NCBI GenBank assembly: GCA_015478945.1 | Contig: JABUQX010060196.1 | Span: forward strand, 16,413-80,412 | DNA from: Trachelipus rathkii | Taxonomy: Eukaryota; Arthropoda; Malacostraca; Isopoda; Trachelipodidae | Length of the DNA: 64,000 bases | Direction: 5' to 3' | In this document: piece by piece, positions 35,081-49,400 of the stretch | Layout: each line of letters starts with the position of its first letter | How positions within the stretch are numbered: the stretch's first letter is position 1 | Made by a program: the position numbers and the translations under genes | The notes under the pieces: model-generated | Told to the model about the DNA's origin: nothing | The model's input: the letters and a program-made list of their open reading frames with translations, nothing else | Database searches by the model: none

Positions 35081-36329
35081 TGGAGAGAGACGAGAGAGAG
35101 AGAGAGAGAGAAGAGAGGAGAGTAGCGAGAGAGGAGAGGAGAGAGAGAGAGAGAGCGAGAGAGAATGTAAATGCTTTTGTTAAAAAAAAACAAGGAAAAC
35201 CAAGCGATATAGAATAGATTTTCCACTTAAAACCTTCTTTTAGAGTTCGTTTTCCGTCTTGACCCGTGGTTGGGGAATCGGTCCGGGTTTTCTCCCCTCT
35301 TCGAACCGGCACCTCCCACGAAACATCGAACGGAATCCCCGCGCTACAGATTCATCCTCCATAACAGCCGCATCATATGGTTCAGAAGTATTCATCCTTA
35401 AGGTTCTATTCGGTCGAACCACCTTACGGACCCGCAGTTACGAACGTCACTAAGATTTCTTGGTTCCTCCCTATATGTAGTCACGACTATATGATATTAT
35501 ATATATTATATCCATAATTTATTATAATACTACTAAGTACTATAGTTATACGCTGCAAGATTATATAGCTCAGTTACCGGCCTGAAGTCTGGACATATAT
35601 ATTAATCATATATACGTCAGATATATACCTTTACTAGCCCTAATATATACATACTAATACCTAATATATATATATTATGATTCTGACGCCAGTGTACAGG
35701 ACCCACCACGGCTCACAAAGCGGCCACACTGGGTTGAAAAAATCAACAACCATTGGCGCGGCGTGCGTCAATGGAGTTCCGCTAGCCCTACCACTGTTTC
35801 TCCAACACCCGTCCAAATAAGTGACAGAGGATTTGACATAGAGGAAAATGAAATATTCAGTCAGATTAAAAAACTAAATAAAAGACAAAACAAGAAAAAT
35901 ACATCCTTTCATTATAAAGTCCTAGTATTACGTAACAATAAATGCAAAATATTATGAAGAATATTCACTTCTTGTTAAGGAAACACTTCAAAATTGAGTT
36001 ACTACTAAAGTGGAAGCATTCGGAATGAACGATATGGATAATCTTTTGAAGGTGGTTACGGATCGTAATAGGAAGAATGACGGCGGCGAATAGAGGTCCA
36101 AGCTTGGAACAGATCAATCGAAGATATGGCGAACAGATGCGGGTATGACTTCGGACAAAAAGTTGCAAATGGAGAGGAGGTTCCGTTAACATATAGTGCA
36201 CTGGGTGATATTAGTGTGCCAGTACGGAGTAGTGCGAAGTAATCAAACCTCGTGTAAGCGTTTCGTCGGTGGGAGGAAGGACACTCCCCAATGTTCGGCT
36301 TTATAGTTCTAAGTTTCGCTCCTCTCTGA

Positions 36330-36725
36330 TCTTCGTCAGCGTATCTTTCGTAAAGATCGAAAGACCTGTCGGAGAGCAGGAGAGTATCGGGGTGATGGGA
36401 GGAGCCTGGTCAATGCATCGGGAGGACCTGGAACAATCCGAAATGAGGAGTGGCATTTGGCCCTCTTGTCAGCGATTTCAGATTGCAGTTTACCCCTACA
36501 TGAAAAGGGAGTCAACCAGAAATAATTTGTTCTTGCGGGAATGGAGCAGCAGAAGAAATTGCTGCACAGCAGATCCCATTGTGTTTTTAGAATAAAGGGG
36601 TTTAAGCGCTTGTGCGCGCTGAGTGAATCGATAAAATGACATAAGATTTGATCATTGGTACGGATTAGATTCGAGAAAGCGCAATCATATATATACCATT
36701 TATTCTGCTGTGAAAATTGAAGCAT
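36330..36725 (-). pseudogene. RNase H remnant (right arm)
   Basis: The best-preserved copy of this domain. The minus-strand frame reads ILCHFIDSLSAHKRLNPF (about 36590-36650), where DSLSA is the usual catalytic-Asp block. It continues with NYFWLTPFSCRGKLQSEIAD (about 36455-36515), corresponding to FCW.PSHVGI.GNE.AD, with the HVG segment altered to SCR. After that the similarity ends. It is collinear with the RT remnant upstream on the minus strand. The open frame of 129 codons is uninterrupted here but is only the C-terminal part of the ancestral protein. Confidence 0.65.
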
Positions 36726-36965
36726 GAGGGAGGATGGAGGAAAGGTTGCGATCAGAGAAAGACAGAGATGCGCCCACCACTGTTCCCGGTTTAGAAGCCA
36801 TCATTAAAATTACTGAGTAAACTCATCACATAACTGTGGCAAGAGACAGGAATGATTTCCTTTAACAGCCAGCAGAATGGCTTGATTTGGAGAGAGAGTG
36901 GAGAGTGAGAGAGAGAGAGCCAAAGAATTGGTTATTGTCGGTATTTCCGAACACGTGTGCACGTT

Positions 36966-37760
36966 CTACATATGCAATAGCAGAACCCAATGTAACGAGA
37001 TATTAGGGAAATTAAGGATGTTATGAACCGTGTTTCCAAATGGCCAGTAATAGGATTCTGAGGCACCTCCTGCACAATCGGTGTCAGGGGACGGCATTAT
37101 GGTTTGAAAACGAAGATAACTTGGACACATGATGTATTCTTTCCGAAGAGAGAGTGGCATCACATTGCCTTCAACAACTACAAGGCTTACCGGGGGACGA
37201 TCGGAAGGCACCAGTGGAGAATACGGATGGCCTCGTTTTGTATGGGATCCAACAGATGCCGTAGATTAGGGGAGGCCTGACCATATACATACACACACAT
37301 AGTCAAGCTTCGATCGAACTAGAGCGATTATATAGACGTAAAGGGACTTGCGATCAGCGCCCCAGATTTTGAGGCGAGATGACGTAATAGTTCAAGCGCG
37401 CGATGACAAGTTGGTTTTCAGGGTGTTTAAATGCAAGGGGCATCGTTTGTTGGTCATCGTAGAATGAAGTCCTAGGAATCTTGACCTGTAGACAAATAAC
37501 AGGAATAGGCGAACCATATAAGGTTAGGTTCACTGCGAAGAGGTTGGCAAGTGTCTTTCAATTCCCGTATTTGTCTGTATTAAGCACTTGTGAGGTTTGT
37601 GCGAGAAAATGGAAGCCATGGAGCTAGCCCATTGTGAAATTTTTCAATATCTAGTTGAAGTTTGCCGTCGAGAAAGGGCAGCCTGCAGCCGGCTATGTAT
37701 AACTTGAAGGATCACGACATAGAGACGAAAAATTAGACAGTCGCTGGAATAAGGATGAAA
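36966..37760 (-). pseudogene. Reverse transcriptase remnant (right arm)
   Basis: Minus-strand mirror of 31400-32290. The frame at 36966-37211 reads NVMPLSLRKEYIMCPSYLR. This is the post-thumb segment typical of RNase H-bearing arthropod LINEs (...PL..RR.YI...YL). It is followed by DTDCAGGASESYYWPF. Farther upstream (37240-37760) the palm region is degraded but collinear with the left arm. The two arms give complementary readings of the same ancestral gene. Confidence 0.6.
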
Positions 37761-38319
37761 CAATATCATTTAAAAATACGAGTCATCGCAATTAGTAGTA
37801 CACCATTAAAAAACACACCCTGCGAACGGATGGGGTTACGTGAGATCAGTTATTCTCCCTTGGTTTGAACCGTGGGTGACTTTTCTTTTTGGGTTGCACT
37901 TCAAAACGCCTTCCTGTCTTCGCCGGACGTTTGGAAGAGGTACTTCTCGGCTGTCGTCTTCCCTCTACCTGTGTTTTCGTATTCGTTTGTTGTTGTTGTG
38001 TTTGTCGTTGTTGTTTTGCCTTGTTGTTGTCGTTGTTGTTTTATAATGCCTAAAACGACAGTGCATTCGAAATTCCACTATTTCTAGGGGAATTTGAACT
38101 TTTTCTTTTTCACGTTCGAACCGGCACTGTCTTCAATGCATTTTTTTTGGTTTAATATATTTAAGTTTACACCTGATTTTATATCACTATGTTTTTTATA
38201 AGCACATTTGCATTAGAGAATGTATGTATTTAATTTTTCACATTTTTTATATTGTTGTATTTTAGAAGGATTGTTTGTTATTTCGAGTAGAGCGTAATTC
38301 ACAATATACGAGTAGATTA

Positions 38320-41000
38320 CTATATATTATTATATATATACCACCTCGCCTTATTATATCCAACAAATATATAGATACACCTGCCGTAGTACACTATATA
38401 AACTTATATTACTTATCCTATACCTAATATAGTACGATATATTATAATAGTATATATCACCATTATATATGGTTTGGGTATAATATATAGCTATATCATT
38501 ATTATAATAATTAAGTCTATAAATATATATAATAGATCGTAATAATAGATGTAATAAGATAGAACATACATCGAGAATGTATTATATATGACGTAGTAGA
38601 GAAGTATATAATAAGCATAAGCCTAGGTGATAGAGAGATGATACATGATAGATACTATGAACCCGTACATTAATAATTATTTTTTTTTTCTTTCTCCTTA
38701 GTATAAAATAATTTTTACTTTTAGATTGCATATAAATAATACAAACATATATAGATATATAGAGTATCGATAATTATATATAGATCAATATGTTAATTAC
38801 GCATAGAGTAAAATATAATATATAATATATATATATAATATATAGACTATATTTAAATCAATTTTCTATCTAATTTCATACGATAAAATTATACATTTAG
38901 AGTAACATGAGATATAATATCATATATATATATCATATTCAAAACTGTATTATCCTTTGTTTTACAACTACACTAATTTATATTTTCAGAATATCTTATA
39001 ATAACTTATCTATATCTAAAATTATCCTGGAGACAATTTTAATTTCAGTACGTTTATTTAAGTATGACCACCAGAACCAATATAGCACTATTTCAATATA
39101 TATGCCAAAGTGAAAAAAATGATAGTAGCGTTTATAAAGATAATCCAATGTCATAGTGTATAAGATGACAAAGAATAAAATTCAATACATATATAACAAA
39201 GTATCAATAGTCTTTCACTCTATTAAACTACTTTAACAACAATAATAAACTTACTATAAAATACCGCTTGACCATCTAAAAAATTTCAATTATATGAATT
39301 ACTGCGTATTAAAACTTAGTGTAGCCAGACAGGATACTATGAGAAAATTACCAGCTCGGACCAAAAATATCTATCTTGAAGGAAAAAATAGTATATCACT
39401 TTCATCATACCCTATATATACATCACCGGCTTATCATATATAATAATAAATTAAAATGATAATATAGATTGAGATAATAATAATACATGATATTATATAA
39501 ATATATCAATATATAAAAATATAACATGAATTAATATTTATTAATATATATTAATATGATAGATAATTAGTATATGATATAAGTACGTAAGCTGATTATT
39601 TAGCGAGGAGTGCAAATGATTGTACAAATGATTTTGATATCATATCTGTTACAAGATCCAAATATACTACTCTAATAAATAGTAACCCTTCAATATAAAT
39701 ATCCCCACGGGACGTAAGCTAATTAAAGTTAGTCCATCTATCATAGTTAAAATGGATATATATAACAATATTATATCTAGATGATATATATTATAGATAA
39801 TTAATATTATAATATAATATAGAATATTTTAATATGATAATAATATAGCTATTTAATAGAATATAATTAAGTAAGTAGATTTATAATAATATAAGAATAT
39901 ACGATATTATATATGATAGTATAATATTAAATTGTTATGATGTAATATAAGGATATTAACTAGCGTAAAACGTTAAAGTTAGGGCTAGCGATAGCCACTA
40001 GTGGAGCCTAAGGAAATAAGTAGGGTAGCTAATTTCAGCTTAACCTCACCGTGATAGGTAAGTAGTCAAGTAAGTAGTAACTCCCCTCCCGACACAATAT
40101 ATATACCTAATAGATCATCTACCTAATATTAGACGCGGGGGTAGAATTAACACTGAAGTGATAATCCCTCACTCGGGTGTAGAGTGGAAAATATATTATA
40201 TGTACCATTACCAGCTACGTTCCCCTGATAAGGACCGAGAGACCTCACGACTACTACTTTACACATGACTTGCGTATAGTATATATAAGTACCGTTGTAG
40301 GTATTATAATATTACGTATTATAGATAGTGTTATAAAATAAATAATAAATAAAAAATAATAAATACTGTCAAACTATAATAAAACGTAATGAAAACAGGA
40401 TTATCCTATATACAATTATTGTTGGAACCACTTCATTAATCCCTATATAAATGTAGTAAAGTATTATATTATAATTAGGATATCCATAAATATTAGGAAT
40501 ACCCTGTTTAATCATATTATTTAGTTTTGCGGAAGGCAAACCGGTAAGTATAGCCGTGCATATAATAGATATATCATTAATTGCAACAAGTAATATGACT
40601 TATTCTACCATGTTACATTATTATTATTTGATATTACTAACTATGTGTATATTTATATACAGGATACATGGCTTATAGCACTAATACAATTTACTTAACA
40701 TGTAGTCGATACTATATACCTGCTTATATATATGTCTGTTTCCTCTTCCATTAAAAATAATTGCTCCAAAACAAATCAAGTGTTTTTATATTTATATAAT
40801 GTATGATATACACTTAGTATCATGAATATAATATACGCTATATATATATATATAATATTATATATATTAATATAGATAATTATTAAATTATTATTTATAT
40901 ATAAGATATATATTTCGAGTATACTTAATATATTAATATAATATATTATTAATATATATTAATTAATATATAATAATATATATCTAAAATATATACTATA
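38320..41000. other. Noisy AT-rich DNA
   Basis: Irregular TA-rich sequence with scattered islands (39300-39400, 39960-40260). By position it should mirror 28.7-30.95 kb, but I could confirm homology only at its end (see 41000-41180). No coding signal was seen. Confidence 0.5.
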
Positions 41001-41185
41001 TTAGAGAAGAAAGAGAGACAGTAGTAAGAATGAGAGCTAAGTTACATTACCCATATCATTGAGTTTATGGTAGAACAGATTATCCGGTCGCCCTATTAGC
41101 CAGATAATCGGACGTTTCCGAGATATTCCTGGAAATTACCATATTGGAGTTAAGCTGTACGGCCTTCCCTGGGTCGTAGTAAATT
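41000..41185. repeat. Reverse-complemented copy of island 29090-29260
   Basis: Read in reverse, CCAATATGGTAATTTCCAGGAATA, then TGGCTAATAGGGCGACCGGATAATCTGTTC, matches CATATGGGATTTCCCGGAATA and TGGCTTAATAGAGAAGAACCGACTAAATCTGTTC at 29130-29205. The preceding GA-rich run (41005-41035) mirrors (TC)n at 29235-29260. This extends the foldback outward beyond the 31-38 kb arms. Confidence 0.65.
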
Positions 41186-41219
41186 ATAATTATAATATTA
41201 TATGGAGTTTAACGCGGTA

Positions 41220-43050
41220 TTTTACCCGATCTGTTTGAAAGAAATCACATTCAGTAGAAGCACATAGAAGATAACGTTTAACCTTTATTAATTTTTCAAA
41301 GTTTATGCACCTGTATCGTAATATAGGCTCGGATTATGTTCTTGTAATTTTTTCTATCTTTCTTAGAGGATACAATATGATAGTCCGCTCTGAGAGGTTA
41401 CCCAGTAGAAATCTGTATTATTACTTATATACTACTAAGTAGTTTATTTATATGATACCTATAATAGTATTAAAGAAACAAGTCCTAGAGTTTCAAGAAA
41501 TTATAATAGAGTATGATATAAGACGACTATATAGTCTATATATTAGAATAAATTAGCTAGTTTAATAATTTGTATCTATATAATATTAAATTAATAAATA
41601 TATGAAATAAATAATAATTAAGTTATCGTAATGATTACGACTTACTAACTATATCACTATATCATAGATACAATTACTCAATATAATATGAGTATAACCC
41701 TATTAACTTAGAAGATATTTAATACTTCATGAATATATATATTCCGGGTACTACCCAATATTAATAATGTTATAATTTATCCCCTTTTTAATTAGGAATA
41801 AAGATGATTACAGTATTTGTACATAACAAGTCACTATTTTCAGGGTAATGGCTGTTTATATTAATTTCAGAATTTATTATAAATATAACGTTGACGCGTT
41901 GGTATAGAGTAGAATCTTGATAATACTTCCTTTTCACTTGTTTAAATAGTCTTTTTATTTCACGGCTATTAGATAAACTTGTTTTTTATTCATAACAACA
42001 TACCATCATTATTAAGCCATTTTTACTAAATACATAAATCGAACCTTGGAACTAAGTTTAAAATCTTAAAATATCCGTATAGCTAAACGTCACCAAATAG
42101 CCATATCACTACAGTCTAAGTTATTTAAGATCAGTGAGAGAAAGCCTCTGTAAGCCGATAAACAACCCCTAATTAAACTCCTCTGTTCGCGGAAAACGTA
42201 TCAAAGATATTTCCATCGTAGATACTATCTAGACTTGATCCAAGCAAATTATAGACAATATCGCATTTATTTGAATATTAATATCGTTAAAGTAGGAACA
42301 AATGATCACAAATCCTAATACAATAAAACTAATCCTCATTATGTCTGAAAGCAACCTTGAATGCTATCAGTAGAGAGATTTATACATAATGAATATGAAG
42401 GTCCGAAAATGAGGCTTCAGACTGTTATGTAATATTAAAGACGCTCCGCCGATCTAGACATTTCTTATAGCCATTAAAAGAGTTACTTATAGGCTGCTCA
42501 TCTTCAATTAGAATTATTCTCAAATCATATACTCACGACAGACTAATCATTAACCATCTCGGTCCTATGAATAAATCTACAATTGTCCTCACCGTTACCA
42601 CTCAAGCCATGCATACTCCCATGAACCAATTCTAGGCACAAAGAGAGTTCGCAAACTTTCAATATGTTAAAAATTCGTGTCTTAGCTGCATGCATCAAAT
42701 CCTAATTACCGAAAGTATACACATAAGAGCTTTAGCCTCGGGTTTAATATTCAATATGCCACAAAATTGCGACATTGGGGTGGATACTCTATGAATTATA
42801 AACCTAGTCGAACATTCTCATTCGCCGAGATATCGCCGTCCCTTGAAATGCCAAAATAACCGTACATACGTACTAATTAACTGTTTATAGAAATACCATG
42901 TTTCACGTACACTCGTTCAGCATTACTGCGCGGACAGTTTATACCTAAGATATTGATTCACGAATATATTCGATGTATAAAAATTCTCGGCTTATAATAA
43001 CTAATAATTACATAATAATTATCATTATCCGATAGAGACAGCCCAGCAAT
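41220..43050. repeat. Noisy direct copy of 22330-23215
   Basis: Anchors in direct orientation: AGATAACGTTTAACCTTTATTA (41270), ATATAGGCTCGGATTAT (41322), GTCCGCTCTGAGAGGTTACCCAG (41382), CACTATTTTCAGGGTAATG (41832) and TTGAAATGCCAAAATAACCGTAC (42843). It is roughly twice as long as its source because of dispersed insertions. This is an unusual pattern for biological divergence but a normal one for an uncorrected single-molecule read. Confidence 0.75.
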
Positions 43051-43460
43051 TAAATATTATAAAAATGTATATATAGTTATAAGAAATTTTTTTTAATGTC
43101 AATAATAAACAATATACAAGGCTCTTACCTTAACATCATTAACCTTAACTATATAAGTTTTGAATTTAGATTAAACTAAAACTAATAAAACACGGTACGA
43201 AAATATATTCTCCATCGAGTGGTCAACCTTAGCATTCCGGCGATATGCTTTAGTGTAGCAGCACACACCTACTTATATGTTACCCCGTTTTGTGGACATG
43301 CCTCTTGGCGAGTTGATATCTTATCCCCATCTATCACAGTTTGACCCTATATAATCCGCCACGGTGGCTGGGTGTTTGACCCGGCCAAGTGGATCAACTT
43401 ATCGAGATTATGCGTCGCACAAATTTTTAAACATTTTTTCACCTGACGTGCGACCTACTA
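43050..43460. other. Junction between direct and inverted copies
   Basis: AT-rich, followed by a more mixed stretch (43210-43440, with ATGTTACCCCGTTTTGTGGACATGCC and CCGCCACGGTGGCTGGG) for which I found no partner. This is where orientation changes from direct to reverse-complement relative to 22-27.5 kb. Confidence 0.45.
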
Positions 43461-46400
43461 AGCTTGCGTCCTCTACACACAAGTTAATATATTAAAATCT
43501 TCATTAGACACTACTCATCACGAAGATCTGAATAATACTAAAATTAATACGCCCTTGCCCATATATTCCCTTCATTACAACAATTCCCAATATATAATCT
43601 CAATTGCATAGCTTTCAGTATAAACACAATGCTGTATTTTCATACGAAGATTTAGGGTAAAAAGAAAAATGAATTAAAGCATTTGAATTCCAAATATAAA
43701 AAACGAAGTGGGAGCAGCAAATAAAGGTTCTAAGTATAGAGGTATAATGTTATTTATAATAAATCTTATAAAATGTTGCTCGGATAAAACGTCTTTATTG
43801 TTATGCCCATTTATTTATAATATACTGTACATTCCATCAAACCTTTCCAATTAAATACTTGGAAAAAAAATAATTACGTGATAAGACTTTATTTTAAATA
43901 TATGATTAAACTCGGAACAAAATTTTCGTAATCATATGAAATTTTAGGAAAAAATCTTTTTGAAAAGTGTTTTCAATTAATTACTAATAAAAAAATAAAA
44001 AAATTTTTTCGAATTATTTCTTTATTTCGAGAATTTTTTAAGTTGTGAACTATGATAAAATTAATATTTATAATATTAGAAGATTTATTGCATGTGAGTT
44101 TTTAAATATATTTCCCAAATTTAGTAATTTTTTTATACATTTATTATATGGTTTGACTATTTAAGAGAAACTACAGAAGAAAAAGAAACAGCTAGAGAGA
44201 TAGATAGAGAGAAGAAAGAGATGTGACAATAAAATTGGGAAGAAAAGAGGAGATGAAACAGAAGCATAGGGAAAGAAAGAAGGAGAGATAGAGAGTTAAG
44301 AGAACTCCTAGGATGTTAGCGAGAGGAGAAACGAGATAGAGCAATTCGAGAGACTACATCTGAATTTCCAAAAAGACCTTGACGTACGGAAATAAACTGT
44401 GACCTATTATTTCTTGTATTTTAATCATCAACTCGTGTCACCATTTATTATTGTAGTTTTGCCTCCTTGGAGTATATATACAATAAAAAAATAATTTTTT
44501 TAACAGCTCGTATATTCCATATAGTCTTCTGACAAAAGATAACGTTCTTTTAATCATTTTATCCTATTTTCCATCTATTTTTTATTCATTGTACTTTATT
44601 CAAACACACTTTACTAGCTTATATACAGATCTCTGCTTGAGTAAAGTTGTACTTATGAATATATAATTTCATTTTTTAGATCGGATATTAATTGATATAT
44701 TTCTAACCAATAGAACACATGACAATACCACTTACTCACATCACTTCTTTACTACGCCATAATCACTTTACTATTGCTATCTCTTCCCACGATATATTTA
44801 CACTCCTCTAACTCCAACACACTTAGTCTAGTACCTGACAATATTGAACAACCAGCGCTTACTATGTTTCCGGCTAATTAACGACTTTCCTACAGACTTA
44901 CACTGGTTAATTTTAATCCATCTTACTAATGTTCCACATACATTTACACACACTTATTCATCATCCGGATTTACAGTATACGGTACTTCCCGTGCTGCCA
45001 ATATGCTAGTTAGAATAATTTAATTACGGCCATTCGTGGTAAATTAGGTTTTCGCGCTATCATCATTATATACACATTACTTCATATATTACTGCAATTT
45101 CTCTTATAATTTAACCACGCTGGGGCAGCTCTACAGTCTTAACCTGGAGAAAATTAATAATTATTCTTTGATTATTTTTAAGACCCCTAAATAAGAGGCC
45201 ACAAAGACCTAACATATTAAAACACAATCCAAACAATCATATTACATTGAATCTTTTACTGACTTTGTCTAGTTATTAGAACGTCTCTAAATAGGTTATA
45301 GTAATATTTAGTTACTATTGTTCAAAATAAGTTAATAGAGAAGCGATTCGACATTTGTAATTGTCAATTGCGTATAAAGCGAGGAGAACACAATCAATGA
45401 AATACTTGCACCATTGAAAAGTATCTTGACGGGGGTTCGCATTATCTTTACGTATATGATTATTTAAAGTTAGACTAACGGAATATCTCAATGAGTACCA
45501 ACAATAGAGAATGATAGTGGCCAAGAAGTATATGCCTAACGGGGAAGGGTCACATTTTTAATAAGAGAAAACAGTACCGTATTGGATAAAAACGACACTG
45601 GATATGGCATCCCTATGAAATTTCTAAGGCCAAATCCCCCAAATAATCCAACTAAGACTCATCGTGTTAGGAAATGGTATATCATAACGAGCTCCCTGCG
45701 CCTCTCGTTGAACGCACCCTCTATATATACAGGAGCGTGGGTCCCCCAAAAATTTGTTAGATCAGTTGCATACTTACATATCCTCCAACCCGGCGCTCGA
45801 AGAGTAAATTGCGGGTGTATGCCTTACACCTTGTATGACCGCCTAAGGTCGAGACCATGCAAAACCCACTATGTGGGGAAAATATTTATTAAGCTAGCCG
45901 CAGCGTAACAGGCGGGTTACTTAATTGCGTAAATATAATATTGTTCATCGAGCCCATTGTCGAAATCTAAGGACCCCACACACTCTGCGGGATAGCAAGC
46001 GGCAATGAAATATACTATATTACAAAATTTGAATATGATCAGCCTTCAGGCTTCTAGGTCTTAATACAACACGCTTAATGCCACAACGGTATTAAGACGA
46101 CATAAAATATGTTGATTTTTAATATAATTTACTGTGTACGAGTGTTCCATTCGGAGGCAGGTCCAGACTTCTGAGCACAAATCTCTCATGAGACTCGGAA
46201 ATGAGAAACAGAGTGTGCTAAGAGATAAATGTCAACTTTTGAAGAGTAGCGAAGGAAAATGAAGTCACAAAGACCTCAAGTATATTTTAAATTTTAGAAG
46301 ATTAAACAAATCTAACTCATGATTCAGCAGCGATAACGTATCACATCATGTATTCTATTCGCCTCACCTTTACAGTAATACTCAACTTGTACTTAAGTTC

Positions 46401-49400
46401 ATACCATATATTCTACATGTAAACATAATATATTGAGTAATGCGTAAACTTTGTAGCATATCATCGCTTCTTTTCTCTCTTTTCTTAAATATCTGACTTC
46501 ATGCATAACTTACTTCTTATATCCTAATTATCATATGATCTGAGATAACATCCCTCTCTAAAAATTTATATTAGTATAGACATTAGTTTTAAATGTATAA
46601 CATAAATAATGTATTATGCATGCAGTGTATATCAAGAGTATTATCTATGCTTCTCTCGCAATCATACAAGCTTAACCGGAATTCTCACATGGCAATTTTC
46701 ACACGGTTTTTAGATTGTTATTATCAGATAGTATATTGGCGACGACAGGTCCACGTACATCTGTCCCATGCAGTCATTGATATATCTATACTCTATCTAT
46801 GAGAATAATACACTCTTTAATTCAAGTTAATATTTGACATTGACGAGTCGCAGACACACCTTGAGTTCTTGGCTCTTTTTGAGAAGACTCCAGAGACAAG
46901 AACAATTCACTCAAATCTCCCAGGAATATTGAATAATAACACTCAATAATCTACTCCATGTCCAGATCCTCACGATTCGCTCAATCAGAGTAATTCTCGT
47001 GAAGACAAGACCATAAAGACACAATGACATCACTAGGTGTCAACAGACTCAACCCTACATACAGTTCGCTAAGCAGAAGATAAGGCAACAGACGCATTAC
47101 AACAGGAACGGATAAATGGGGAATCGAAAAACACAACAAAATTATCGGCTATACAAGATCCCTTGGTACCTGACGTCATCGAATCACGTACTTGAGGATA
47201 ATTAAAAATCTTGTAAAGAGGGTACACGAGTTGGCTGGAAGTACTTAGTTATATTAACACTGATATAGTTTTATCATATATCGGGAAGATGCGATAACAA
47301 TTCTATTTTGCCAACCGAAACGTAGGACGAGCTAACATCATAACAATTGGAAACCTAATTTACCAGTTACGTTTCTAGACCATCTTTAGCCAAAGGACTA
47401 TGTCCCAAATACCATACACAAATATAAAAAAAAAGCAATTCCTACTTTTCCGCATAAAAAAAAATAAAAACTAAAAATTCTGAAAAAATATCCTCAATAA
47501 GATCCTTCAGGATGCCCCTCTACATGAATTAAGTGAACCAATTTGCATTTATCTTAAAACGTTTAAAGTACAAATAAGAACAAAAGATCACCAAATATCC
47601 TTAATAAAAGAAGGGTCAAGTCTAGAAACAGGTCAGCTTAAATCTTAACAGAATAAACATAAATAATTTGAGAAAATAATTTGATAAAAAATATAATGAA
47701 TTAATTATAAATATTAAAGAAGCCTCGCCTAATTGCAGTACATTTTTTAAGCCAATTTAACAGTTGGCTTTAAAACTCTCTCATCAATTAGAAATTTTAA
47801 AATCCATCACCAGCAGGAAATCATAAAATTCTTAGCCGTATAATATTTCATATACCAATTTTCCTAACGTTACACAAATACAGCCCATCCTAACAAATAC
47901 AAACATTTATAAAAGATGAAAGGCTTATCCATAAAAATGAAAATCATTTATAGGTGAGGGATCAACCTATATACATTGATAAAGATAAGGGCGTAGCCTC
48001 GGTGAGGTTCATTAAAATCATATGCCCAATTGGAAACTCGGGATTGTGACGATTATAATGGTGATTAGGAATTTATGAACCCAGGTTTGCGACGTAACGT
48101 TTTTTTTTATTTATTGAGCAAAATTCCGACTTCTCAATAATTCTCAATGGCAACTCATGGAATCTGGTAATCTTTCCAGTTTTGACGCAAAAAATAATTA
48201 TTATGTAGGATATGAATCTTTATTTTTCATTTTTCAAATAAACAGTTACAAGTAAATCCTATTCTCATTAAATCAATTTTGACTCGGATCAGTTTGATTT
48301 ATACTTTGTTACATATTGTTATTTGGTATTATAAGAAATAGGATTAATGGAGACTATTATTGACTTTAAACTTATGCAATAAGGAAAAATATTGATATTT
48401 CAGAGGCAATAACTAACGAAAGTCACTAGGTCTTCTTTTAAAGGAAATTATTAAACCAATATTAAAAGTATTTTAAAATGATAAAAATCTACCGGATCCA
48501 TTAACGAGTCATGAAAGTATATTATAGAACAGCATGGTAAAGTGTAATAATTTTGCAAGGTGATGATAAATGTATATTTAGCATATTTTTATTAAGGAAG
48601 TAGATATACGGATAAAAATAATGTGAAGGATCATTTTAATTCATGTAGGACTCGATACAGTGGGTTATCAGATGTTTGTTAATGAAGTCCAGTAACCTTA
48701 TTTTATAATTGCCACGTTACCCTTTGTAAGTTTCATTGTCATTGAACTGAGATAGAAATAGAATAGTTTATCACTAGAAACGAATTCAAATTGAATTATA
48801 TTTGATCGAGGTATCGTAATAGGAGGTAATCATTTTTATATTTTTAAACATTAAGTGGTGATATGAGTAAGAGATTATAATAGTACTTATAGAAAAGTAT
48901 AAAAAAGATATAATATAAAGCTTTATATATGGCTAATGTGCTGAGCATTAGTTTTTGACAAAATAATACACTAGTAAGCCAAAAAACCATAATTATATAA
49001 GTTCTCATAACAAGCTCACTGCTTGGAACACCTTTCAATAGAACTGTCCGAAGTGTCCGTTTGTGTGTGTTGATTGTAGTATAGAATAGAAAGCAGGAAA
49101 TGCCAGCGCACAGATTTGGGACATGCACGTGTGTGAGTAATACACTACTCGCCATAAATAAAGTACGGTGAACGTCAGGTTTGGCTTAAAGTGAAAAATC
49201 ATGTTAGCAGATATAAAGTTGATTTTTTATAATTAAAGTGTGTTAATTAAAAATATATATATATAATTATTATTACTGAATTCATATAATACAGAATTAG
49301 AACGATTATTTTCATTCCTATTAAATGTTCTTCTTAATAATTGATATTATTAATTGAGATAATTATTTTCATCTAATTTATATTCCATGTTATATAAAAC

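Larger units (their letters stand above)
35080..38320. repeat. Right arm of the ~7.4-kb inverted repeat
   Basis: Reverse complement of 30950-34140, with the anchors listed for that arm. The RT and RNase H remnants accordingly read on the minus strand. Where the two arms disagree, it is mostly by single-base insertions or deletions and not by clean substitutions. Confidence 0.85.

Noticed and set aside
45582..45908. 108-codon plus-strand frame in the 45-kb region
   Set aside because: It lies in the noisy reverse-complemented copy of about 25-26 kb, and no such frame exists in the clean copy.
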